This document shows, one piece after another, positions 1 to 5,252 of a stretch of DNA of 10,935 bases. A program made the position numbers and the translations under genes. This stretch comes from Planctomycetales bacterium (GTDB taxonomy: Bacteria > Planctomycetota > Planctomycetia > Pirellulales > UBA7805). Under the pieces are notes generated by a model. It saw nothing but the letters and a program-made list of their open reading frames with translations, did not search any database and had not been told where the DNA came from. The stretch covers positions 1 to 10,935 of the forward strand of contig WVZU01000397.1 in NCBI GenBank assembly GCA_011772275.1. Direction: 5' to 3'. Position 1 is the stretch's first letter. Each line of letters begins with the position of its first letter.

Positions 1-83
1 AAAGCACGAGGCTGCTGACATGAAACCGGAAAGGCGCGCGTGTGCGACAACTACCCGTTGCTGCAATCGGCTAAGGGGTTACG
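1..83 (+). repeat. 83-bp dispersed repeat, left copy (possibly cut by the window edge)
   Basis: This stretch matches the reverse complement of 4547-4629 at 78 of 83 positions by eye, with substitutions near positions 2, 9, 36, 41 and 56 and no gaps. Similarity stops sharply after the shared GGGGTTACG at 75-83. The left end cannot be defined because the window starts here. Both copies contain an ATG followed by a short open frame, and the two predicted peptides resemble each other only because the DNA is repeated. I regard it as a non-coding dispersed element, not a gene. The family is not recognised. Confidence 0.85.
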
Positions 84-85
84 CA

Positions 86-100
86 AAGTGCAAAATGCAC
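86..100 (-). terminator. weak hairpin after the alpha-CTD gene
   Basis: Read on the minus strand this is GTGCA-TTT-TGCAC (100 to 88) followed by TT, seven bases past the stop of the alpha-CTD-like gene. The stem has only five base pairs and the T-run is very short, so it is at best a weak terminator. Placement is the main support. Confidence 0.25.
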
Positions 101-106
101 CCCCGC

Positions 107-400
107 TTACCGCGCGCCGTCTCCGACTGCCCGCTCAGCTTCCGGGCCGTGGTTGGGACGGTACAGCCCAATACTTTCCAACGCCAGGTAGACTTCTTCC
201 AAGGTCTTTTCGCCAAAATTAGAAATGGACAACAGGTCCTTTGGTGTACAATTCAATAAGTCATTGACTGAAAAGATGCCGCGATCCTCCAGGCAGTTTG
301 TGGTTCGCACCGACAAGCCAATTTCAGCCGTGCTCATCTCCAGTTTTTCACTCAGCGACTGTTTCTGATTGCTGGCTACCGGAAGCGGTATGCGGGTCAT
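107..400 (-). CDS. Free-standing RNA polymerase alpha-subunit C-terminal-domain (alpha-CTD) protein
   Basis: The product is 97 residues, and residues 26-79 align along their length with the C-terminal domain of bacterial RNA polymerase alpha. That domain has two helix-hairpin-helix-like elements and binds UP-element DNA and activators. The residues that contact DNA in E. coli alpha are present: R32, N35 and C36 (R265, N268, C269) in VRTTNCL, and G63, K65 and E69 (G296, K298, E302) in NFGEKTLEE, with T66 replacing S299. The N-terminal assembly domain of alpha (about 230 residues) is absent, so it cannot nucleate the polymerase itself. The first 25 residues are polar and probably flexible; the tail after 80 is charged and unmatched. 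The ATG at 400 has an AGGGAGGG purine run a few bases upstream. A regulatory or accessory role is inferred. It lies divergent from the helicase gene, with palindromes in its leader. Confidence 0.88.
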   Translation of the reverse strand: MTRIPLPVASNQKQSLSEKLEMSTAEIGLSVRTTNCLEDRGIFSVNDLLNCTPKDLLSISNFGEKTLEEVYLALESIGLYRPNHGPEAERAVGDGAR

Positions 401-436
401 CGGGGTCCCTCCCTAAAAGCTGGTCACAGTTCGTTG

Positions 437-454
437 GATTCTCCTGGGAGAATC
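437..454. repeat. 18-bp perfect palindrome in the alpha-CTD leader
   Basis: GATTCTCCTGGGAGAATC has two 8-bp arms, perfectly complementary, around a 2-bp centre. It lies 36 bp upstream of the alpha-CTD start codon and directly abuts a second inverted repeat. A DNA operator fits best, because a 2-nt loop would be strained in RNA. No protein can be assigned to it. Confidence 0.7.
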
Positions 455-474
455 GGCCGGTAACGGCACCGGCC
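455..474. repeat. 7-bp inverted repeat / stem-loop in the alpha-CTD leader
   Basis: GGCCGGT (455-461) and ACCGGCC (468-474) are perfect inverted repeats separated by six bases, immediately next to the 437-454 palindrome. If transcription starts near 477 on the minus strand, this would form at the very 5' end of the alpha-CTD messenger, either as a stabilising stem or a regulatory site. There is no T-run after it on either strand, so it is not an intrinsic terminator. Confidence 0.6.
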
Positions 475-483
475 AAACGGTCA

Positions 484-514
484 AGTATAACCATATTCTG
501 GAAACTGCTGACAA
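484..514 (-). promoter_or_regulatory. Candidate sigma-70-type promoter for the alpha-CTD gene
   Basis: Read on the minus strand: TTGTCA (514-509, five of six consensus bases) and TATACT (489-484, five of six). The spacer is 19 bp, two longer than ideal, which lowers confidence. Transcription would start around 477 and give a leader of about 77 nt that includes both palindromes. Confidence 0.4.
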
Positions 515-769
515 CTTTTCAACACGAATTTGCGGGCAGCCCGGACCAGGATCTCCAGCCTCCGCCGGCGACAGCATGGCCGTCGACGCCCCTGCCGGTT
601 CGGCGACGCGGTATTTTTCAGCTGGCGAAACTGGCCAGCAGTTCCGGCAATTTTTTTGCTGCCGAAAGTCTGGTCGGCTTTTGCCGCAGCCAGCAGGGCG
701 AAATGCAGGCCTTCCATCACAACCAGCCGACGCTGTGCGATTGCTAGCAGACCGCTATACTTGCCGCAA

Positions 770-3061
770 ATGTGGGAACTCAGCGAACAAGATCTGACCG
801 AGGCCCAAAAATCGGCCGTCACACATATGCACGGGCCCTTATTGATTTTGGCCGGGCCGGGCAGTGGCAAGACGCGGGTGGTGACGCACCGCATCGCTTA
901 CCTGCTGCGGCAGGGTATCCCGCCCTCGCAGATCGTTGCCTTGACCTTTACCAACAAGGCGGCGGACGAGATGCGTGGTCGCCTGCAGCAGTTGGTGTCC
1001 ACCGACGGGTTGTGGATCAGCACCTTTCACCGCTTTTGTGCTCGGCTGCTGCGTCAATACGCCGCTTTGTTAGGCCTTTCCGAAAATTTCACGATTTACG
1101 ACACCGACGACAGCCTGCGGGCCTTGCAGCAGGTAATCGCGGCTCAGCACCAGGAAACGTCGATGTTCAGTCCGCGGCAGATTGCTGAGCGGATTAGTTG
1201 GGCCAAGAACCATTTGATTGCGGCGGAAGATTTTCGCGGCGTGGGGGGTGGGCCGATCAGCGCCGTGGTGGCTGGCCTGTACCCGAAGTACCAGCAACAG
1301 CTGCTGCGGTCCGCGGCCGTGGATTTCGACGATCTGTTGATGCATGTGGCCACGTTGTTGCACCAGCATCCGGAAGTCCGCCAATCTTTGGACCAGCGGT
1401 TTCGCTACATCCTGGTCGACGAGTATCAGGATACCAACCACGCTCAGTATGCCATCTTGCGGGCCCTGGCCTGTGACCATCCCCACCTGGCGGTCACGGG
1501 CGATCCGGACCAGTCGATTTTCGGCTGGCGGGGTGCGAACTTGAACAACATCCTGCAGTTTGAGCACGACTATCCGAGCGTAAAGATTGTGCGGCTGGAA
1601 CAGAACTATCGCAGTACGCGGCAGATTTTGCATGTGGCCGACACGCTGATCGCCAACAACGTGCAGCGGAAGGAAAAGGGTCTTTACACGGAAAACGAAG
1701 CGGGCTCGGCCGTGCGGCTTGTCTCGTACGCCTCCCAGCAGGAAGAGGCCCGCCAGATTGCTGCCGAGATTGCGGCGCAGATCCGCGCCGGCCGGCGGCG
1801 GGCGCACGATTTTGCCATTTTCTATCGTGTGAACGCTCTTTCACGAGCGGTGGAGGCGGCGTTGTACGAACAGGGAGTTTCCTACCAGCTGGTCAAAGGC
1901 CTGGAATTCTACCGCCGCAAAGAGATTAAAGATGTGTTGGCGTACCTGCAGCTGGTAAATAATCCGCGGGACGATATCGCTGTGCAGCGCGTGATCAACA
2001 CGCCGCCGCGGGGGATCGGCAAGAAGACGGTCCAGCGGTTGGTGGAATATGCCGCGGGGCGGGCCATCCCACTGCTGGACGCCGCCCGCGAGGCGGGCAT
2101 GATTCCGGGCATGACCGGTCCCGCGGCCACGCGACTGGCCCGCTTCGCGGCCGCCATGGACGAACTCGCCCTGGCCGCGACCGGTTCGGTGGAACACATC
2201 GTGGGACTCGTGCTCTCCATGTCCGGATACCATGAAATGTTGCGGCAATCGGACGACCCCGCAGACCAAGATCGCCTGGCCAATATCGAAGAACTACTGA
2301 CCGTCGCTCGACAGTTCGACGAACGGCACCCGGAACAGCAGTCGCTGGAGCTGTTCCTGGAAGAAACAGCCCTGATCAGCGATACCGACGAATGGAACCA
2401 AGGGGCTGAACGGGTCACCCTGATGACCTTGCACTCGGCCAAGGGGCTGGAGTTCCCGGTGGTCTACATCATTGCCGCCGAACAAGGGCTGTTGCCGCAC
2501 GATCGCAGCAAAGACAATCCTCACGAATTGGAAGAAGAACGGCGCTTGCTGTTCGTCGGCATCACACGCGCTCAACAACAACTGCAGATCAGCATGGCCC
2601 GCTTCCGCGAGTATCGCGGATCACGGCGAATGACCGTGCCCAGCCCTTTTTTGATGGAACTGCCTCGCGAGCGGATGGAACTGGTCGAGCCCGATTATTA
2701 CGAGATGCCCGAATTCGAACTGTCCGAAAATTTTGTGGCGGACGTAAAACAGCACGTCCCCCGCTCGCCGGGCCCCGCCCGTGAGGTGACCACGCCGCAG
2801 GTGACGACGGCCGACCAGCTGGCCAGTCCCCCTGGCAGCGACCCGCCGGCCAACCGGCAGGCACCCCCCGCGCCGCCGGACCATGCCGAAACCTTTCGCG
2901 TGGGTATGGCCGTGACGCATCCGGACTACGGCCTGGGCAAGATCGCGGCCCTCAGCGGCAGCGGTGCCAAGCGAACGGCGACTGTCAATTTTGCCCTCTC
3001 CGGACGCCGGACCTTTCGGATCAAGGAAAGCCCCTTACGCCCGGCCAGTGCGAACTCGTAA
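770..3061 (+). CDS. pcrA: UvrD/PcrA-type superfamily 1A DNA helicase
   Basis: The 763-residue product is an ATP-dependent 3'-5' DNA helicase of the UvrD/PcrA/Rep group, acting in nucleotide excision repair, replication-fork clearance and removal of stalled polymerase. Visible motifs: Q-motif around Q13; Walker A AGPGSGKT (28-35); motif Ia TFTNKAADEM (59-68); motif II DEYQDTN (217-223); motif III GDPDQSIFGWRGA (244-256); motif IV QNYRST (278-283); motif V TLHSAKGLEF (553-562); motif VI EERRLLFVGITRA (589-601). A proline-rich linker (about 665-705) leads to a compact C-terminal Tudor/SH3-like domain (709-760, starting FRVGMAVTHPDYGLGK), the part that in PcrA/UvrD contacts RNA polymerase. Length is slightly above the usual 720-750. 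I chose the ATG at 770 because homology begins right after it; the frame is open back to 530 but unlike the family. No good Shine-Dalgarno precedes 770. Whether to call it pcrA or uvrD is a naming choice. Confidence 0.95.
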   Translation: MWELSEQDLTEAQKSAVTHMHGPLLILAGPGSGKTRVVTHRIAYLLRQGIPPSQIVALTFTNKAADEMRGRLQQLVSTDGLWISTFHRFCARLLRQYAALLGLSENFTIYDTDDSLRALQQVIAAQHQETSMFSPRQIAERISWAKNHLIAAEDFRGVGGGPISAVVAGLYPKYQQQLLRSAAVDFDDLLMHVATLLHQHPEVRQSLDQRFRYILVDEYQDTNHAQYAILRALACDHPHLAVTGDPDQSIFGWRGANLNNILQFEHDYPSVKIVRLEQNYRSTRQILHVADTLIANNVQRKEKGLYTENEAGSAVRLVSYASQQEEARQIAAEIAAQIRAGRRRAHDFAIFYRVNALSRAVEAALYEQGVSYQLVKGLEFYRRKEIKDVLAYLQLVNNPRDDIAVQRVINTPPRGIGKKTVQRLVEYAAGRAIPLLDAAREAGMIPGMTGPAATRLARFAAAMDELALAATGSVEHIVGLVLSMSGYHEMLRQSDDPADQDRLANIEELLTVARQFDERHPEQQSLELFLEETALISDTDEWNQGAERVTLMTLHSAKGLEFPVVYIIAAEQGLLPHDRSKDNPHELEEERRLLFVGITRAQQQLQISMARFREYRGSRRMTVPSPFLMELPRERMELVEPDYYEMPEFELSENFVADVKQHVPRSPGPAREVTTPQVTTADQLASPPGSDPPANRQAPPAPPDHAETFRVGMAVTHPDYGLGKIAALSGSGAKRTATVNFALSGRRTFRIKESPLRPASANS

Positions 3062-3309
3062 GCCGCAGATTGTCCCGGGACCTGTCCCTTGTCCCTGGAC
3101 CTGTTCCTGGTCCGGCAAGTCGTGAAGCGGGAGGGGGGATTTGGGATACGAGACAAGGGATTTGAAATAAGCGCGACAAGCGATTTGCGATTTGCCACAA
3201 ATCCCGCAACCCGGAAGCCTGCACCCGCACTCGGAGCCCGCACCGGGAACCCGCACCCTTTTTCCCGTCACCCGCACCCGGATTCGGTAACGCGTAATCC
3301 GCACCCCCC
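3062..3309. repeat. Spacer made of short degenerate repeats
   Basis: Three repeat classes fill this gap. First, GTCCCGGGACCTG at 3072-3084 recurs as GTCCCTGGACCTG at 3091-3103 (12 of 13 identical, period 19). Second, octamers like GGGATTTG occur at 3157-3164, 3180-3187 and 3187-3194 (GCGATTTG), with an inverted CAAATCCC at 3198-3205. Third, CCCGCAC occurs at 3224, 3237, 3250 and 3271, with TCCGCAC at 3298; the first three are spaced exactly 13 bp. GGACC/GGTCC (3097-3101, 3109-3113) can pair but lacks a T-run. No gene is visible. Confidence 0.7.
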
Positions 3310-3852
3310 ATGACCCTCCTCTGGCCCATCCTGCTGGTCCTGCTGCTGATCGCCCTGTGGACGCTCAACATTTTCGGTGTTCCCGGCAATTGGCTGGTGC
3401 TGCTGGCGACCGTGGTCTACGCCTACCTGGTACCGGATGCGTGGGTGGTCGACGTGGGATGGCTGGCGATCGGGGTCATGGTCTGCCTGGCACTGCTGGG
3501 CGAGGCGATCGAGTTATTGGCCAGTGCGGTGGGAGTCCACCGCTACGGAGGCACGCGGCGGGGGGCGGTCCTGGCCCTGGTGGGGGCCCTTGTCGGTTCG
3601 GTGACCGGCCTGTTCCTGGGAGTTCCCGTCCCGATTGTGGGGCCGATCCTGGGGGCGATTTTCTTCGCGGCGGTCGGTGCGACGTGTGGAGCGGTGCTGG
3701 GCGAGAAGTGGGCGGGGCGCAAGCTGAGCGATAGCTGTAAGGTGGGGATGGCGGCCTTCTTTGGCCGACTGGTGGGGACCGCCGGCAAGATGGTGGCCGG
3801 GGCCGTGATGATCGCGGTGGCGGTGGCGGCCGTCGCCTTGGAAATGTTCTGA
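3310..3852 (+). CDS. DUF456-family integral membrane protein
   Basis: The 180-residue protein is almost entirely hydrophobic, with about five to six membrane-spanning segments: roughly 4-22, 26-42, 49-70, 80-103, 107-125 and 155-178. The pattern fits the DUF456 family: an early GVPGNW motif (residues 23-28), a GEAIELLASAVGVHRYGGTR loop, glycine-rich paired helices with repeated GxxxG-like spacing (GALVGSVTGLFLG, GPILGAIFFAAVGA), and a further Gly/Ala helix at the end. The molecular function of the family is unknown, so none is given. The start follows a run of Cs with no Shine-Dalgarno, but the hydrophobic N-terminus begins right there. The 248-bp repeat-filled gap argues against tight coupling to the helicase. 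Confidence 0.82.
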   Translation: MTLLWPILLVLLLIALWTLNIFGVPGNWLVLLATVVYAYLVPDAWVVDVGWLAIGVMVCLALLGEAIELLASAVGVHRYGGTRRGAVLALVGALVGSVTGLFLGVPVPIVGPILGAIFFAAVGATCGAVLGEKWAGRKLSDSCKVGMAAFFGRLVGTAGKMVAGAVMIAVAVAAVALEMF

Positions 3853-4546
3853 GCCGTTTTGCTTACCATGGCGGACCATGTTCCCGCCGTGTCGTCCCTT
3901 CGATCGCAAACCGCTCCCCCCCCTCCCCCGCGGGCCCCCTGCACAGCAGCCGGGCCAGCCTGGTGGCGATCACCCTGGTCACTGCCTGCTATTTCGCCGT
4001 GGCCGCAGGTTATCTGTTTATCTCTGGGTCAAATCCGCTTGACCCGAATTTACTGCAAACTTTGTGCTCAGCGACTATAAGTCTTTGCCTGACAAGGAAG
4101 ATGGCGCGAGTGGAAATCAAGCCGACCAATCCTCCGCCGATCCTCGATTCAAAACGGCTGATGCGTTCAGGCAAAGATCTGGCCACCGCACCGCAGGTGA
4201 CTTGTCAGAAATCGGGTTAACGGCTGCGGTCCCCCACAGCCGGTGCGAATTTCTCGCACTCGGCACGCGTTTTTTTCTTGACGTTTTTGCGTCGATCTGT
4301 CAGGGTGACTTTGTCAAGGGACGCGGCGGCAAGCGCAAAGTCATTAGCGCGGTTACCTTACTCGTTCCTCTCTTCTCGCGATGCTCTTCGATCAAGTCCA
4401 TAGCCTGTTCGCCACGGCGTGGTGGTCGTGTTCCCGCGGGCCGCTGGCGCGTCCCGCCCAAAGTGTGCTCTTTTTGATCAAGCGCCTGCCTGGCGTTGGC
4501 GGTGATTTCAAAATCGGATTTCCCTTGTTTTCTTCATTTCTTTTGT
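3853..4546. other. Gene-poor region with a possible broken gene and small hairpins
   Basis: No gene here can be assigned with confidence. A GTG-initiated frame at 3963-4220 opens with a convincing membrane helix (AITLVTACYFAVAAGYLF), then turns into nondescript sequence. The frame from ATG 3878 (MFPPCRPFDRKP...) runs into the same area out of phase across a C8-T-C5 run at about 3916-3929, which suggests one frameshifted, truncated gene. Base composition drops noticeably in AT-richer patches after about 4020. Perfect short inverted repeats lie at 4026-4045 (GGGTCAA/TTGACCC), 4221-4242 (CGGCTG/CAGCCG) and 4243-4259 (GTGCGA/TCGCAC); a T7 run follows at about 4270. Small frames at 4381-4551 (plus, 56 codons) and 4300-4401 (minus, 33 codons) match nothing I recognise. 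Confidence 0.4.
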
Positions 4547-4629
4547 CGTAACCCCTTAGCCGATTGCAGCAACTGGTAGTTGTCGCACGCGCGAGCCTTT
4601 CCGGTTTCATGTCAGCAGCCCCGTGCTCT
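4547..4629 (-). repeat. 83-bp dispersed repeat, right copy (inverted relative to 1-83)
   Basis: This is the inverted partner of 1-83 (about 94% identical, ungapped). Inside it, CAACT-ACC-AGTTG forms a perfect short hairpin (plus-strand arms at about 4570-4582) that is partly lost in the left copy. Its outer end carries AGCCCCGTGCT (4617-4627), which recurs 30 bp away as the left arm of the first REP-like hairpin (4647-4657). The dispersed repeat and the hairpin cluster therefore share sequence and are probably related. Confidence 0.85.
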
Positions 4630-4646
4630 TCTGGCTTCCTACGAAT

Positions 4647-4670
4647 AGCCCCGTGCTTTAGCACGGGGTT
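4647..4670. repeat. REP-like hairpin 1 (CCCCGTGC-TTTA-GCACGGGG)
   Basis: A perfect 8-bp stem, 4649-4656 with 4661-4668, closes a TTTA loop. It can extend by a G-T and an A-T pair to 4647/4670. No T-run follows and no gene ends nearby, so it is better read as a repeat-family member than as a terminator. Confidence 0.8.
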
Positions 4671-4700
4671 GAGATCGCATAAAACATAAAATAGGTCTCG

Positions 4701-4718
4701 AGCCCCGTTTACGGGGCT
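4701..4718. repeat. REP-like hairpin 2 (GCCCCG-TTTA-CGGGGC)
   Basis: AGCCCCGT (4701-4708) and ACGGGGCT (4711-4718) are perfect inverted repeats around TT. Written with the family loop it is GCCCCG-TTTA-CGGGGC. The loop is the same as in hairpin 1 but the stem sequence differs, with compensating changes on both arms. Confidence 0.8.
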
Positions 4719-4727
4719 TCCGGCTGT

Positions 4728-4741
4728 CTGGCTTTAGCCCG
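4728..4741. repeat. Degenerate REP-like hairpin 3 (GGC-TTTA-GCC)
   Basis: GGC (4730-4732), TTTA (4733-4736), GCC (4737-4739), with one mismatch and then a further C-G pair outside. It is short and imperfect, but has the same loop and orientation as its two left-hand neighbours. A cousin, GGC-TGAA-GCC, lies at 4797-4806. Confidence 0.5.
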
Positions 4742-4818
4742 GGATGACTCGGGGAAGAACAACACGAAATCAAGCAGCACGACGCGTGATCGCCAGGGCT
4801 GAAGCCGCAACGATCAGA

Positions 4819-4836
4819 AGGCCCGTAAACGGGCCT
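4819..4836. repeat. REP-like hairpin 4 (AGGCCCG-TAAA-CGGGCCT)
   Basis: A perfect 7-bp stem (4819-4825 with 4830-4836) closes a TAAA loop. The loop is the complement of TTTA, so this unit is in the opposite orientation to hairpins 1-3. Confidence 0.8.
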
Positions 4837-4843
4837 CACCGGT

Positions 4844-4867
4844 GGGGTGGTGAATCATCATCACCCC
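4844..4867. repeat. Alternative 10-bp hairpin overlapping hairpin 5
   Basis: GGGGTGGTGA (4844-4853) pairs with TCATCACCCC (4858-4867) over ten positions with a single G-T pair, leaving an ATCA loop. Its right arm uses the same CCCC (4864-4867) that forms the left arm of hairpin 5, so the two structures are mutually exclusive in a transcript. Confidence 0.55.
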
Positions 4868-4883
4868 GGCATAAATGCCGGGG
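4864..4883. repeat. REP-like hairpin 5 (CCCCGGCA-TAAA-TGCCGGGG)
   Basis: A perfect 8-bp stem (4864-4871 with 4876-4883) closes a TAAA loop. It is the last unit of the cluster and lies about 90 bp upstream of the antitoxin-like gene. Confidence 0.8.
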
Positions 4884-4911
4884 CTAATACCAACCGGAGT
4901 GTCTTTCCCTC

Positions 4912-4925
4912 ACCTGCAATCAGGT
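4912..4925. promoter_or_regulatory. Small palindrome upstream of the toxin-antitoxin pair (possible operator)
   Basis: ACCTG-CAAT-CAGGT is a perfect 5-bp inverted repeat, 49 bp before the antitoxin start. Its end overlaps TAAAGT (4925-4930), a possible -10 element, although I see no good -35. Type II antitoxin complexes usually autorepress by binding palindromes at this position, so an operator role is plausible but inferred from location only. Confidence 0.3.
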
Positions 4926-4973
4926 AAAGTGTTACGAATGAGGATGAACCCCACATTTTCTTAGGGACACCCC

Positions 4974-5252
4974 ATGGACAGTATTTTCGTCCAGAAAGCC
5001 GGTCAAATCGCCAGCCCTGCACGGGAATGGCTGCAGAATCTTTTCGGTCGTACGCTTGGTGAAGATGAGCACGTAACTATTTTTGTGGCGACACCGCACG
5101 CAGCACCGGCCGCGGAAGACCGCCGAGCCGCGTTTGAACGCATGAATAAGGTCCTTGACGAGGCAGCCAAACGCATGAAGGATGTCTCGGACGAGGACTT
5201 CAACGAGGCCGTCGACGACGCCTTTGAAGATATTCGCAGACGCCGAAAATAA
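4974..5252 (+). CDS. Antitoxin-like protein of a type II PIN toxin-antitoxin pair
   Basis: The 92-residue, acidic and strongly helical protein precedes a PIN toxin, with its TAA sharing one base with the toxin ATG (TAATG), the usual antitoxin-first arrangement. The middle segment REWLQNLFGRTLGEDEHVTI (18-37) resembles the compact domain of antitoxins paired with PIN toxins. A low-complexity linker (41-49) follows, then a charged amphipathic C-terminal helix region (50-92, ending DIRRRRK), the part expected to wrap around the toxin. I cannot place it in a named antitoxin family, and no ribbon-helix-helix, AbrB or Phd fold is obvious by eye. AGGG at 4963-4966 is a fair ribosome binding site seven bases before the ATG. 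An upstream in-frame ATG (4938) ends at a stop after eight codons. The role is inferred from context and general composition. Confidence 0.72.
   Translation: MDSIFVQKAGQIASPAREWLQNLFGRTLGEDEHVTIFVATPHAAPAAEDRRAAFERMNKVLDEAAKRMKDVSDEDFNEAVDDAFEDIRRRRK

Larger units (their letters stand above)
401..769. other. Divergent intergenic region between alpha-CTD and helicase genes
   Basis: This 369-bp stretch holds the putative alpha-CTD promoter (484-514) and two abutting palindromes (437-474). On the plus strand the helicase frame stays open back to 530, but the extra residues are arginine-rich and match nothing in the UvrD family. On the minus strand an open frame (481-717, 78 codons) has plausible codon use but no ribosome binding site or recognisable domain. 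I call neither. A TATACT at 756-761 sits nine bases before the helicase ATG and could be the -10 of a nearly leaderless transcript, but I see no good -35 at the right distance. Confidence 0.5.

Noticed and set aside
20..259. 79-codon plus-strand ORF starting inside the left repeat
   Set aside because: It starts inside the repeat, lies antisense to the well-supported alpha-CTD gene, and shows no domain.
481..717. 78-codon minus-strand ORF (MEGLHFALLAAAKADQ...) upstream of the alpha-CTD gene
   Set aside because: Codon use at its start is plausible, but there is no Shine-Dalgarno or known domain, the tail is an arginine/cysteine-rich run, and it overlaps the candidate alpha-CTD promoter.
1070..1807. 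245-codon minus-strand ORF inside the helicase
   Set aside because: Antisense shadow of a high-GC gene; the plus-strand helicase motifs are unambiguous.
4064..4477. 137-codon plus-strand ORF in the gene-poor region
   Set aside because: No recognisable domain, unusual composition, no ribosome binding site, and it overlaps another equally weak frame.
1..4629. Composite transposon bounded by the inverted 83-bp copies
   Set aside because: The enclosed genes are housekeeping-type and there is no transposase; no target-site duplication can be checked because the left end is cut off. Two members of a dispersed repeat explain it better.
4392..4664. 90-codon minus-strand ORF resembling the peptide at 20-259
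   Set aside because: The similarity comes entirely from the shared 83-bp DNA repeat; downstream the peptides diverge completely.
4647..4883. CRISPR array or integron attC sites
   Set aside because: The hairpin stems differ, units invert orientation and spacing is irregular, so there is no direct-repeat/spacer pattern. No attC core sites or integrase are seen.
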